Shown here: piece by piece, positions 37,737 through 46,484 of the stretch
Layout: every line of letters starts with the position of its first letter
How positions within the stretch are numbered: the first letter of the stretch is position 1
Notes under the pieces: generated by a model
Databases searched by the model: none
What the model was told of the DNA's origin: nothing
Seen by the model: the letters and a program-made list of their open reading frames with translations, nothing else
Made by a program: the position numbers and the translations under genes
Assembly (NCBI GenBank): GCA_020721905.1
Contig: DYLU01000010.1
Coordinates: forward strand, 1 to 60,977
DNA length: 60,977 bases
Origin: Leptospira biflexa
GTDB taxonomy: Bacteria; Spirochaetota; UBA4802; UB4802
Direction of reading: 5' to 3'

Positions 37737-40094
37737 ATGCAACACACTGCCAATAAGGCCATAATGAAAGCTGTAACCGTTATTGGTTCAGGTTCATGGG
37801 GTACTGCTGTTGCCAATGTAATAGCCCATAACCATCCTGAAATTATTGTCCAGATATGGGCTTATGAAAAGGATGTTGCCCGTTCTATAAACTCAGAGCA
37901 TATCAATACACTGTACCTGCCTGATGTGCATCTTGCAAACAACATTGTTGCCTATACTGACATAAAAGAATCGGTCAGAGGTACTGATGCAGTAATTCTT
38001 GCCACACCTTCAAAAGTTGTGTATGAAACCTGTATACGCATCAGGCGATATCTTCATTCAAATGTATATGCTGGCTATTTATCAAAAGGATTTTGCAAGG
38101 TTGGTTCAGGAATTTATACCATGTCACAGACTATAGAGCTTGCACTACCTTTTTTAATGGATAAGGTGTGTGCCATATACGGCCCAAGCCATGCTGAAGA
38201 GGTGAGTATAGAATACCATACGGCATTGCATGTTGCCAGCAAATCAAAGGCTTCAATTAATTTTTTCATGAATTTGCTTCAAAATGAATATCTGGAATGC
38301 ATACCATCAGATGACATTATTGGCGTTGATTGTGGAAGTACCCTGAAAAATCCTGCAGCAATTGCTGCCGGTATTATAAGTAACCTGCCTCAGTGCGGGG
38401 ACAATCTTGCAGGAGCATTAATAGCACAGGCTCACGCAGAAATGATACAATTGGGGCGCTGCCTGGGTGCAAAGGAAAATACCATTATGGGCATTGCAGG
38501 TTTGGGCGACCTTGTTGCAACAGCGTTAAGCCGGCATAGCCGTAACAGGCGCTTTGGCAGGGAAATAGCAGAACAAATAACCCAGAAAGGAACAACAGTT
38601 GGTTTCTTTGACAAGTTGTTATTGCGCGTAAAACCTGAAGATGTACTGGAAAGAATGAGCAAACGCATGCATTACCTGGTTGAAGGGGCGTATGCAATTG
38701 AACCAATACTGCAGCTGGCTGATAAATATAACCTTGCCATGCCTGTGTACCGTTCACTGTATGATGTGCTTCTGAATAAGCGCGACCCATGGCTTCTCAT
38801 TGAAACTATTAAAAATCCTGCAAAATATGAAATACTGACTCGCCGTGCACGGATAAAGGTTAAGGAACGCAAGAAAGGCATTGAGCGCATGAGTGGACTT
38901 ATATTTAAAAATATTGTTGTTGAAAAGCTTATGCAGCAATTATGCAGTGAAAATAAAAAAATTCAGGTGCTGGCCAATAGCAGGGAATACAGAAACCTGC
39001 TGCAGCAATACCTGCCCCGGCATAAAGATTATTCACATGAGCTATCGCTTTATAGTGATCTTAATGAGGCGCAGTATGAAAAACAATTGAAAACAATTAT
39101 TGAGTTTTATTATAATAGTATCAGCGATAGATATGTATATACATTTTCATTGCTGATACTGAAGCTGGCAAGGATGTTTTTTTATCTTTACGGGTTGCTG
39201 TACCGCCGCCGAATTACCGAGTTTTTTGAAGAAAGAATTGGGCTAACCGGTGACATTAAATATCTGAAAAAGATTGTGATGACTGCAAACCCGGTGTATT
39301 TTTGTCATGCTAAAGACAGGGCCGATTCACTGTTTGTGGTTCTTGCACTTATTAAATTTATATCCATTCCCCTCCCGCGGTTTTATGTTGACTATAGACT
39401 TATGGAAAATAAATTGCTGCGGTTCCTTTTCAGGCTTTGTGGCGGATATATTGTAGATACTGCACGCACTGCTTCGGTTATATACAGGGAAACACTGTTG
39501 CAGTATATGCTATCATGTGTTGAACACGGCATACCGGTATTGTATTCTGATTCCATGGAAGATGAATCACAGGATAAGCAGGCAATTCAGGATATGGTGA
39601 TTGAGGGATTATGTGCACTGTTACAGAAAACAACTGAGGAAATAGCGGTAATACCTGTTGGAGTTGGCCACAAATATTATAACCCGGTAACTCATCCGGT
39701 ATCATTCCTGAAATTGTTCAGGAATGTTACAAAAGTGCATATTTCCCGGCCAATTACCCTTTCGCATTTTTCTTCCAGCCCTACATTGACTGAAGATACT
39801 AAAATGATGTTAACGCTGAAACAGCGGCATGATATACCTATTTATCCTCATTATTTTGTTGCGTATGTATTACATTCTGTTGGGGGAAGTGCACATATTG
39901 AAGCCATTAAATCTGAGATTGACAGCATACTGAAACTGCGTAATTTAAAGCATCTGTATTCTGTTGATGATATAATGCGTGAAGGTATGGATTTCCTTAT
40001 TTCAAATAAATATGTTGCGCAGAGTGGGGAAACTGTTGTTGTAGAGGATGATAAAAAAGAAGCAATTACATATTTTGCAGGGTATATCGTATAA
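37737..40094 (+). CDS. glycerol-3-phosphate dehydrogenase GpsA fused to PlsB/PlsC-like acyltransferase domain
   Basis: 785 aa from ATG 37737; ATG 37764 (AAGG upstream) also fits the GpsA N-terminus. Residues ~10-335 are a complete GpsA: GSGSWGTAVA, KGFCKVGSG, YGPSHAEE, CGSTLKN with the catalytic Lys, AGLGDL and SRNRRFG, reducing DHAP to glycerol-3-phosphate. Residues ~470-785 have the order of glycerolipid acyltransferases: FCHAKDRADSLF, GGYIVDTARTASV, GIPVLYSDSMED and IAVIPVGVGHKYY. The HX4D acid/base pair is not intact and the usual EGTRS is DSMED, so the second half is either degenerate or divergent. The fusion would hand G3P straight to acylation. Confidence is high for the first half and moderate for the second. 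Confidence 0.8.
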   Translation: MQHTANKAIMKAVTVIGSGSWGTAVANVIAHNHPEIIVQIWAYEKDVARSINSEHINTLYLPDVHLANNIVAYTDIKESVRGTDAVILATPSKVVYETCIRIRRYLHSNVYAGYLSKGFCKVGSGIYTMSQTIELALPFLMDKVCAIYGPSHAEEVSIEYHTALHVASKSKASINFFMNLLQNEYLECIPSDDIIGVDCGSTLKNPAAIAAGIISNLPQCGDNLAGALIAQAHAEMIQLGRCLGAKENTIMGIAGLGDLVATALSRHSRNRRFGREIAEQITQKGTTVGFFDKLLLRVKPEDVLERMSKRMHYLVEGAYAIEPILQLADKYNLAMPVYRSLYDVLLNKRDPWLLIETIKNPAKYEILTRRARIKVKERKKGIERMSGLIFKNIVVEKLMQQLCSENKKIQVLANSREYRNLLQQYLPRHKDYSHELSLYSDLNEAQYEKQLKTIIEFYYNSISDRYVYTFSLLILKLARMFFYLYGLLYRRRITEFFEERIGLTGDIKYLKKIVMTANPVYFCHAKDRADSLFVVLALIKFISIPLPRFYVDYRLMENKLLRFLFRLCGGYIVDTARTASVIYRETLLQYMLSCVEHGIPVLYSDSMEDESQDKQAIQDMVIEGLCALLQKTTEEIAVIPVGVGHKYYNPVTHPVSFLKLFRNVTKVHISRPITLSHFSSSPTLTEDTKMMLTLKQRHDIPIYPHYFVAYVLHSVGGSAHIEAIKSEIDSILKLRNLKHLYSVDDIMREGMDFLISNKYVAQSGETVVVEDDKKEAITYFAGYIV

Positions 40095-40098
40095 AAGA

Positions 40099-40602
40099 TT
40101 ACAATGTATTCACCAGTTTGCGTAAAATATCAAACACTTCTTCTACTGAATGGGCACAATATATGCTGCTGCCGTTATTCCTGTCATCTATTGGTTCGTC
40201 AACAATCCGTTTACTCCAGCCGCCGGTAAACACACAGCTTATGATGGGTTTGCCGTAATGCCATGCGTATGCCAGTTCGGTAAGTGTTCCTGCTTTTCCT
40301 TCAATGGAAATCACAACATCTGCTGAAAGCACATTGATGCTGTTTCGGGCAAAACCTATACCGGTTGGGATAACAATATCGCAGTAACGGTTGGCATCAT
40401 CAAACCTGTCAAAAGGCAATATGCCAACCACAATACCGCCGTGGTCGTGCGCTCCCTGTGAAGCTGCTTCCATAACGCCAGTCCTTCCACCAGTAATGAG
40501 TACCCATCCGTTTTTTGCAATAAATGATCCTATTGTATATGCAATATCGTAATGCCTGGTATCATCAGCTGATCCTATAATAACAATCTGAGTTTTTTTC
40601 AT
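40099..40602 (-). CDS. LOG-family protein (TIGR00725-type)
   Basis: 167 aa Rossmann-fold protein related to LOG phosphoribohydrolases. Seen: VIIGSADD, ITGGRTGVMEAASQGA and EGKAGTLTELAYAW, the place of the LOG PGGxGTxxE motif. The start is ATG 40602 as the family starts at that point; a start at 40674 would overlap the next gene. The dispersed motif in the minus sense (CAGGCGATAGTAACC) ends directly before this ATG. LOG proteins release free base from nucleoside monophosphates, but the TIGR00725 subgroup has no assigned substrate. Confidence 0.78.
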   Translation of the reverse strand: MKKTQIVIIGSADDTRHYDIAYTIGSFIAKNGWVLITGGRTGVMEAASQGAHDHGGIVVGILPFDRFDDANRYCDIVIPTGIGFARNSINVLSADVVISIEGKAGTLTELAYAWHYGKPIISCVFTGGWSKRIVDEPIDDRNNGSSIYCAHSVEEVFDILRKLVNTL

Positions 40603-40618
40603 GGTTACTATCGCCTGA
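40603..40618 (+). repeat. dispersed motif copy 7
   Basis: GGTTACTATCGCCTGA between two same-strand genes, touching the ATG of the LOG gene. The core ACTATCGCC is at 40607-40615. Confidence 0.65.
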
Positions 40619-41518
40619 CTAATGGAAGTGTAATATACGAGTAATTGCGGGTATAATATCTGCTTCTTTTTCAATAATGGTGTGGTAAATCTTTGATGGT
40701 ATAGAAATATCCCTGTAGGTAAATGTCAATGATTTGATATCTGCCTGAATGTTTGTATTAATGCACAGATACAGGTTCATTGAAAGTGCAAAGCTATATT
40801 GTCCAAAGTTTTCTATTAAGGTATTTTTAATTAATGCTGAAGCTTCATTGAGCGAGTGCAGTCCAAAATGGCTTAATGTACTGAAAGGTGATATAATATA
40901 TATTCCGTATAATGAACAGGGCCCTTTGGTTAATAATTTTGAGCATACCTGATGAATGTATTTTAATGTGGTATTTGGAACATCAAGAGAAATGATGTCT
41001 GAAATGCCCAGGGGGCCTGTAAAGGCTTTTATATGTGCAGCATAGCGCAGAAATGATTCCTTTGAAAAGAATGAGGACGAAGAAACAGCAACAAAGGCAA
41101 TAGATAGTTCAGACGAATGAAACAATGATGAGCTATGCAGTGAAAAATTTTGAATTACATTCTGGTTTACGGTGTAGTCAAGTACAAACCTTGGCAAAGA
41201 TGAGAAAAAAGTATGGTTGCATAGTGAGTAAAGCGGCTGCACAAAAACATCAGGTCCGTGGTACAACGAAATGACAGTCTTGCTATTCATTGCAGTATAT
41301 GTAACAATTGCTGAAAATAGTGAAAAATTGAGAGCATTATGAGTGGCCAAGACATTGAGGATGTAATTTTCATGCCGGGGTTGGGATTTTATTTCAAGAG
41401 CACTTTCTTTATATGTATGGTATTTCTGGAGTGCTTCATCAAATGATATTTGACCTTCTGAAAATGAAGCGATGGTTTGCTGTATGTCTTTCAAAATAGC
41501 TGTAAAATCATTTTTCAT
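40619..41518 (-). CDS. protein of unknown function
   Basis: 299 aa, no clear domain. It is rich in Ser, Leu, Phe and His with no signal peptide. Segments such as YHGPDVF, FVAVSSSSFF and LYGIYIISPF suggest alternating strands of a Rossmann or alpha/beta fold. It lies upstream of the LOG gene on the same strand with a 16-base gap, so they are probably cotranscribed. ATG 41518 is preceded by an inverted repeat at 41530-41576. Confidence 0.5.
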   Translation of the reverse strand: MKNDFTAILKDIQQTIASFSEGQISFDEALQKYHTYKESALEIKSQPRHENYILNVLATHNALNFSLFSAIVTYTAMNSKTVISLYHGPDVFVQPLYSLCNHTFFSSLPRFVLDYTVNQNVIQNFSLHSSSLFHSSELSIAFVAVSSSSFFSKESFLRYAAHIKAFTGPLGISDIISLDVPNTTLKYIHQVCSKLLTKGPCSLYGIYIISPFSTLSHFGLHSLNEASALIKNTLIENFGQYSFALSMNLYLCINTNIQADIKSLTFTYRDISIPSKIYHTIIEKEADIIPAITRILHFH

Positions 41519-41529
41519 AATTTTTTGTG

Positions 41530-41576
41530 AGGGCTGTCTAAAAGAGGTCGTTTAAATAAATTTTTCAGACAGCCCT
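41530..41576 (-). repeat. inverted repeat between two minus-strand genes
   Basis: AGGGCTGTCT (41530-41539) and AGACAGCCCT (41567-41576), perfect 10-bp arms with a 27-base AT-rich centre. No T-run follows on the minus strand. It may be a weak terminator, an attenuator for the gene at 41518 or a protein site. Confidence 0.5.
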
Positions 41577-41583
41577 ATTTTCA

Positions 41584-42741
41584 TTATTGATATTCACTTA
41601 ATACATTTGATGCAATAACAAGCCTCTGTATTTCAGATGTCCCTTCATAAATTTCGGTAATGCGTGAATCACGGTAAAATCTTTCTACGGGATAATCTTT
41701 GATATACCCGTATCCTCCAAAAATTTGCAATGCCTTGTGGGTTGCCCTGTGTGAAGCTTCCGAAGCAAAAAGTTTTGCCATGGCTGCATTTTTTGAATAT
41801 CGCCTGCGTTCAGGGCCGCTGCCAATAAGCATTGCAGCCTGATAGGTGAGTAATCGTGCGGCCTGAATTTCTGTAGCCATATCCGCAATCATCCACTGAA
41901 TTGCCTGCTGACGCGCTATTGGCTGGTTAAACTGTGCTCGTTCAAGCGAGTATTTAACAGCAGCATCCATAGCTGCCTGTGCAATGCCCAACGCCTGTGC
42001 AGCAATGCCAACTCTGCCGCCATCCAGAGTATGCATGGCAATTTTAAAACCGTCTCCTTTTTTGCCCAAAAGGTTTTCTTCGGGGATTTCACAGTTTTCA
42101 AAAACCAATTCTGTTGTTGATGATGCACATATTCCTAATTTATCTTCGGTTTTGCCAACAGAAAATCCTGGCGTACCTTTTTCAACAATAAACATACTTA
42201 AACCCTTATGACCCACTCCCTTTTCGGTTACAGCAAGGATAACCGCTACGCTGGCAACTCCACCATTGGTGATGAAGTTTTTTGTACCGTTGAGTACCCA
42301 CTTGCCATTCTTAAATTCGGCAGTGGTTTTGGTGCCTGCAGCATCGGATCCTGCATTGGGTTCGGTAATGCCAAAACAGCCAATCCACTCGCCGCTACAT
42401 AATTTAGGCAGGTACTTCTTTTTTTGTTCTTCGGTACCAAAATAGTAAATTGGGGAAAGGCACAATGAATTATGGGCAGATACAATTACTCCCGTGGATG
42501 CACACCCGCGTGAAATCTCTTCAACAGCGATGGCATAGGTAAGGTAATCCATGCCCGATCCTCCGTATTCTTCCGGGTAAACAACACCCATCATCCCCAT
42601 TTCACCCAATTTTTTTGCATGTTCCCATGGAAATTCATGCGTTCGGTCATAATGTTCAGCTTTTGGTGCAAGTTCGTTTTCTGCAAACTTCCTGCACATA
42701 TCTTTGACCATCTGTTGTTCTTCAGATAAATTAAAATCCAT
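41584..42741 (-). CDS. short/medium-chain acyl-CoA dehydrogenase
   Basis: 385 aa, canonical ACAD length. CFGITEPNAGSDA, a FAD-binding WVLNGTKNFITNG, QAIQWMIADMATE, IFGGYGYIKDYPVERFYRD and IYEGTSEIQ with the catalytic Glu. It oxidises a fatty acyl-CoA with electrons passed to ETF, or acts in a butyryl-CoA dehydrogenase role. It is preceded by a clear Shine-Dalgarno (AGGAGAT). It is close to butyryl-CoA dehydrogenases in overall feel, but chain length is not resolved by sequence reading. Confidence 0.93.
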   Translation of the reverse strand: MDFNLSEEQQMVKDMCRKFAENELAPKAEHYDRTHEFPWEHAKKLGEMGMMGVVYPEEYGGSGMDYLTYAIAVEEISRGCASTGVIVSAHNSLCLSPIYYFGTEEQKKKYLPKLCSGEWIGCFGITEPNAGSDAAGTKTTAEFKNGKWVLNGTKNFITNGGVASVAVILAVTEKGVGHKGLSMFIVEKGTPGFSVGKTEDKLGICASSTTELVFENCEIPEENLLGKKGDGFKIAMHTLDGGRVGIAAQALGIAQAAMDAAVKYSLERAQFNQPIARQQAIQWMIADMATEIQAARLLTYQAAMLIGSGPERRRYSKNAAMAKLFASEASHRATHKALQIFGGYGYIKDYPVERFYRDSRITEIYEGTSEIQRLVIASNVLSEYQ

Positions 42742-42904
42742 AAGCCGATCTCCTTATACTATCTCTATAAATATTTGCTGTATACTATCGTTTCATATAT
42801 GGATTTATTTTGTCAAGGCAATAACAATTGACAGGTAAAAAGCATGGATTTTTTATGTTGAAAAAAAGGGTGGTACCTACTACAAATGGTTACATAATAT
42901 ATGT

Positions 42905-42918
42905 GGCGATAGTTACTT
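42905..42918 (-). repeat. dispersed motif copy 8
   Basis: GGCGATAGTTACTT in the leader of the lipoprotein gene, 18 bases before its start. Confidence 0.6.
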
Positions 42919-42935
42919 AAAAAGGGATGAACAGT

Positions 42936-43997
42936 ATGGTAAAAAAAATATTGATGGCAATAGCCTGTAGCATGCTTATTTCATGCGGTTATTTCAGGGT
43001 GACCGATCTTTCAGCAAGCAAAGTTTGTGCAATTCCGTCAGGAGCTGCATTGGGTGCGGTAAGCATAAACTATAATGAATCAGGCCTTCTTGATATGAGT
43101 TTTGGCGTGCTTCTGGCAGATGATAAAGTTTACGTTAAGGATAATATACAAAAGAAGGTGCTTGTCTTTGACAGGGATGGAAAATGTTTAATTGCTATTG
43201 GTAATGTCAGTGCAACAGCAGAAGGCAAGGACATAAAAAAAACACAGGTTAAATTTGACATAATAGGCACCATGGTTGCCGATTCAGATGGCAACCTGTA
43301 TGTACAAAACAGGCTTTCTTCAGTAGAGCGAATTGATGCAGCAGGGATGCAGATCGACATGTCGCCTTCTTTTATTCTTGTCTTTGATGAAGAAGGCAAA
43401 CTGCAATACACGCTGGGCCAGACAGGAATGCCAACAGTTCCTTTTTACTACATTGAGCATCTGGAAATAGACAAAAAAAACAGGCTTTTTGTTATAGCAC
43501 GCACCTATGATATATGGAGCGTTTACCGCTTTGATAAACGCCAGCGGGATTATTACATGACATTTACCAGAAATTACTTTGTAGACACCGTTGATGCCAC
43601 AACATCGTATACCGGCAAGATAGAAAATATAAGGATATTGCACAGTGGCGATAGCTTCCTGCTTTCAGTTGCCTATTACAATAAAACCCGGTTTAAATAC
43701 CGAAAGTTATACCAGTTTGATATTAAAGAATCAAAGCCTGTTGAATTGTTAAAAATATCAGAGCCAAAGAATGAATTATTTACGGTAGCGCAGAATAAAT
43801 ATATCTATGTGTGGAATGTTGAAGAAACCAACGAAGTAAGGTTCATGCTGTATAATTTTGACGGTACAATAATTGGGAATGTACGGTGCAAATTTCCGGG
43901 GCAGGTGTTATTTTCGGATATTGATATCAACGGTGAGGGTAAATTATATTCATACCATGCCTACTCAACAGGATTAGAAGTATACGAATGGAAATGA
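42936..43997 (+). CDS. beta-propeller-like lipoprotein
   Basis: 353 aa with N-terminal KKILMAIACSMLISC: a lipobox with Cys19 for acylation. The mature domain has repeating blades of the NHL/6-bladed type: KVYVKDNIQKKVLVFDRDG, NLYVQNRLSSVERID, ILVFDEEGKL, HLEIDKKNRLFVIAR, and LYSYHAYSTG. Such propellers bind ligands or proteins in the periplasm. The start is ATG 42936 as AAAGGG precedes it by nine bases. It ends just ahead of the NnrDE gene (3-base gap), so coexpression is likely. Confidence 0.7.
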   Translation: MVKKILMAIACSMLISCGYFRVTDLSASKVCAIPSGAALGAVSINYNESGLLDMSFGVLLADDKVYVKDNIQKKVLVFDRDGKCLIAIGNVSATAEGKDIKKTQVKFDIIGTMVADSDGNLYVQNRLSSVERIDAAGMQIDMSPSFILVFDEEGKLQYTLGQTGMPTVPFYYIEHLEIDKKNRLFVIARTYDIWSVYRFDKRQRDYYMTFTRNYFVDTVDATTSYTGKIENIRILHSGDSFLLSVAYYNKTRFKYRKLYQFDIKESKPVELLKISEPKNELFTVAQNKYIYVWNVEETNEVRFMLYNFDGTIIGNVRCKFPGQVLFSDIDINGEGKLYSYHAYSTGLEVYEWK

Positions 43998-44000
43998 TAT

Positions 44001-45572
44001 ATGAAGGCAGTCACAGCGCAGCAAATGAAGGAAATTGACCGGATAACCATACAGCAGTATGGAATCCCCGGTGAAGTGCTGATGGCACTGGCAGGAAAGT
44101 CAGTTGCGGATTATGTATTGCATACTTTTAAACCTGACAGCGTTGCAGTTTTTTGCGGGGTGGGCAATAACGGTGGTGATGGCTTTGTTGCTGCGTATCT
44201 TCTGTCACAGCATATACATGCTGATATATTTATACTGGGTAATACTGATAAGCTTACACCATCATCAAAGATATACCATGATGTATGCCGGCATGCCAAT
44301 GTCCGTAGTTTTGCAATTTCATCTGAATCACTGGCAACAATAAATTTGGACAGCTATAATTGTATCATTGATGCGCTGACCGGCACTGGATTTTCAGGCA
44401 AGCCAAAAGGTCTGTTAGAGCAGGTGATTAATCTCATTAATGAAAGCGGGAAAAAGGTCATTGCCATAGATATGCCAAGCGGGCTTCCTGCAGATGGCGC
44501 TGTTGAATATGGACCTATAGTACAGGCCCACACCACCATAACCATGGGACTCCCCAAGATTAATTTGGTTACCTATCCCGGCAGGTACTATGCAGGCAAT
44601 GTAATCGTTGCAGATATAGGATTTCCTTCTACGCTGTGTACATCAGGGGACATTGGCAGGCAACTTATTGATGACGAGTTTTTTGCCGGTAACTATCGCC
44701 CAGGTACACACTATGATGCTCACAAAGGTGGAAACGGCCATCTTTTGTGCATTGGCGGATTTGATGGTATGGAAGGTGCAATCCTGCTTTGCGCAAAAGC
44801 AGCTTTTGCAGCAGGCATAGGGCTGGTTACAATAGTAACAACACAGCAGGCGCGTGCAATTGTTGCCGGTAAAATTCCTGAAGTCATTACGCGCGCGTTG
44901 AATATAACAGCCAGTGAAGCTTTTGCACAGGATATGTACGCTTCTGCAGAGTTTGAATGTGTATATAAAGACATGCTGGCACAACTTGAAAATATAGTTC
45001 AGCTTTCACGTCCCACTGCCTGTGTCATTGGTCCCGGACTGGGAAGAAGTATGAGTTCAGCAGCTACGGTAGCAGCTTGCCTGAAAATTGCGCACACAAT
45101 GAAGTTGCCAGCACTTATTGACGGAGATGGGCTGTATTGTCTGGCTAAGCTTCCTGAAGAAAAGCTACCTGAATACTGTGTTATTACCCCGCATTTTAAA
45201 GAAGCAGAACGGCTAACTGGTACTGCAGTAGGTGACATAAAGAAAAACCGTTTGCTGATAGCAGAAGGCTTGGCGCAGAAGCTAAAATGCGTTGCGGTGC
45301 TGAAAGGTCCCGCATCCATAGTAACCAATGGTATCACTACGTATATAAACACAACAGGTAATCCTGCGCTTGCAACTGGTGGTTCAGGTGATGTGCTTTC
45401 GGGTATTGTTGGATCACTTATGTCAAAAGGGCATGAACCGTTGATTGCAGCAGCACTGGGTGTTTACATTCACGGCAAAGCTGCCGATACCTACTGCTGT
45501 AAAACCGGCAATACCATGATGCAGGCAGGTGATATTGCAGAGTATATACGTGAAGCGGTGAAAGAAACTTAA
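44001..45572 (+). CDS. nnr: bifunctional NAD(P)HX epimerase / ADP-dependent dehydratase
   Basis: 523 aa fusion. YjeF_N (NAD(P)HX epimerase, NnrE) covers about 1-220 with CGVGNNGGDGFVAA and IDALTGTG, and the NnrD carbohydrate-kinase-like dehydratase covers about 235-515 with GPGLGR, NTTGNPALATGGSGDVLSGI. It repairs hydrated NADH and NADPH. A dispersed motif copy is at codons 231-234, in the junction between the domains (NYRPG). Confidence 0.93.
   Translation: MKAVTAQQMKEIDRITIQQYGIPGEVLMALAGKSVADYVLHTFKPDSVAVFCGVGNNGGDGFVAAYLLSQHIHADIFILGNTDKLTPSSKIYHDVCRHANVRSFAISSESLATINLDSYNCIIDALTGTGFSGKPKGLLEQVINLINESGKKVIAIDMPSGLPADGAVEYGPIVQAHTTITMGLPKINLVTYPGRYYAGNVIVADIGFPSTLCTSGDIGRQLIDDEFFAGNYRPGTHYDAHKGGNGHLLCIGGFDGMEGAILLCAKAAFAAGIGLVTIVTTQQARAIVAGKIPEVITRALNITASEAFAQDMYASAEFECVYKDMLAQLENIVQLSRPTACVIGPGLGRSMSSAATVAACLKIAHTMKLPALIDGDGLYCLAKLPEEKLPEYCVITPHFKEAERLTGTAVGDIKKNRLLIAEGLAQKLKCVAVLKGPASIVTNGITTYINTTGNPALATGGSGDVLSGIVGSLMSKGHEPLIAAALGVYIHGKAADTYCCKTGNTMMQAGDIAEYIREAVKET
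44686..44701 (+). repeat. dispersed motif copy 9 (NnrE-NnrD linker)
   Basis: CCGGTAACTATCGCCC exactly in the inter-domain linker of the bifunctional enzyme; core at 44692-44701. Confidence 0.65.
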
Positions 45573-46483
45573 CTTTTAGCACTCATCACAAAAACGTCCT
45601 CTAATGTTGGCAGTATGGGTTCAATGGTGATAGTATGAATGTTGTGCTTTTGCAATAGTTTTTTTATAACAGTAAAATGTTTAAATTGTTTTTCAAGCAC
45701 AACATGAAGGTCGGTTCCAAAGAGAGCCACTTCTATAACAAAGTCTTCTTTACTCAGCACATTGTATGCTTCAAGATAACTGTTAGTCACAATTTTTACA
45801 ATGGTGTAGGGCAGTTTTTCTTTTAAGCCCTGAGGTGTATCAAGGGCAATAATTTTGCCTGCAATAATAAGTGCAATGCGGTTACAGTGTTCAGCTTCAT
45901 CCATGTAATGGGTTGTTACAAAAACGGTTTTACCTTCCTTTGCCAGTGTGTAAATCTCATCCCAGAAAATTCTTCGCATCAAAGGATCAACACCGGATGT
46001 TGGTTCATCTAAAAACAGTATCTGCGGGTCATGAAGTAGTGCTGAGCCCAATGCAAGGCGTTGCTTAATGCCAGCCGGTAGGTTTTTCACCAGGCTATAC
46101 CTGTGATTTTTGATATCCAGCAGTTCATAAATGAAATTAATTCTCTGCTTTAAAACGTTTGTGCCAAGACCATATACCGTACCATAAAATTCTAAATTTT
46201 CCTCAATGGTTAAATCCTCATACAGGGAAAATTTTTGCGACATATAGCCAATAATTTTTTTTATGTCCCACTGCTGGCTGGCAATATCAAGCCCTCCCAC
46301 GCTCCCTGTTCCTTCATCAGGTTGCAATAATCCGCACAGCATTTTTATGGTGGTGCTTTTGCCGGCACCATTGGGGCCAAGCAGCCCAAAAATTTCACCC
46401 TTAGGTACAGAAAAGCTTACTCTGTCCACTGCGGTAAATTCGCCAAAACGCTTTGTGATGTTATCAACTATTACTGTTTCCAT
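45569..46483 (-). CDS. ABC-2 efflux ATPase (distal)
   Basis: 304 aa. Walker A GLLGPNGAGKST, Walker B LFLDEPTSGVDP, and a C-terminal DrrA-like extension. The C-loop is LPAGIKQRLAL instead of LSGGxxQ, so the signature is altered. ATG 46483 has AGGG before it. It lies at the end of the seven-gene efflux operon, 1 base after the permease stop. The other ATPase sits before the permeases, so the two may act as the two halves of a YbhF-like dimer. Confidence 0.88.
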   Translation of the reverse strand: METVIVDNITKRFGEFTAVDRVSFSVPKGEIFGLLGPNGAGKSTTIKMLCGLLQPDEGTGSVGGLDIASQQWDIKKIIGYMSQKFSLYEDLTIEENLEFYGTVYGLGTNVLKQRINFIYELLDIKNHRYSLVKNLPAGIKQRLALGSALLHDPQILFLDEPTSGVDPLMRRIFWDEIYTLAKEGKTVFVTTHYMDEAEHCNRIALIIAGKIIALDTPQGLKEKLPYTIVKIVTNSYLEAYNVLSKEDFVIEVALFGTDLHVVLEKQFKHFTVIKKLLQKHNIHTITIEPILPTLEDVFVMSAKS

Positions 46484-46484
46484 G

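Noticed and set aside
41530-41576. Inverted repeat as transposon ends
   Set aside because: It is only 47 bases long with no transposase, target duplication or other copy seen.
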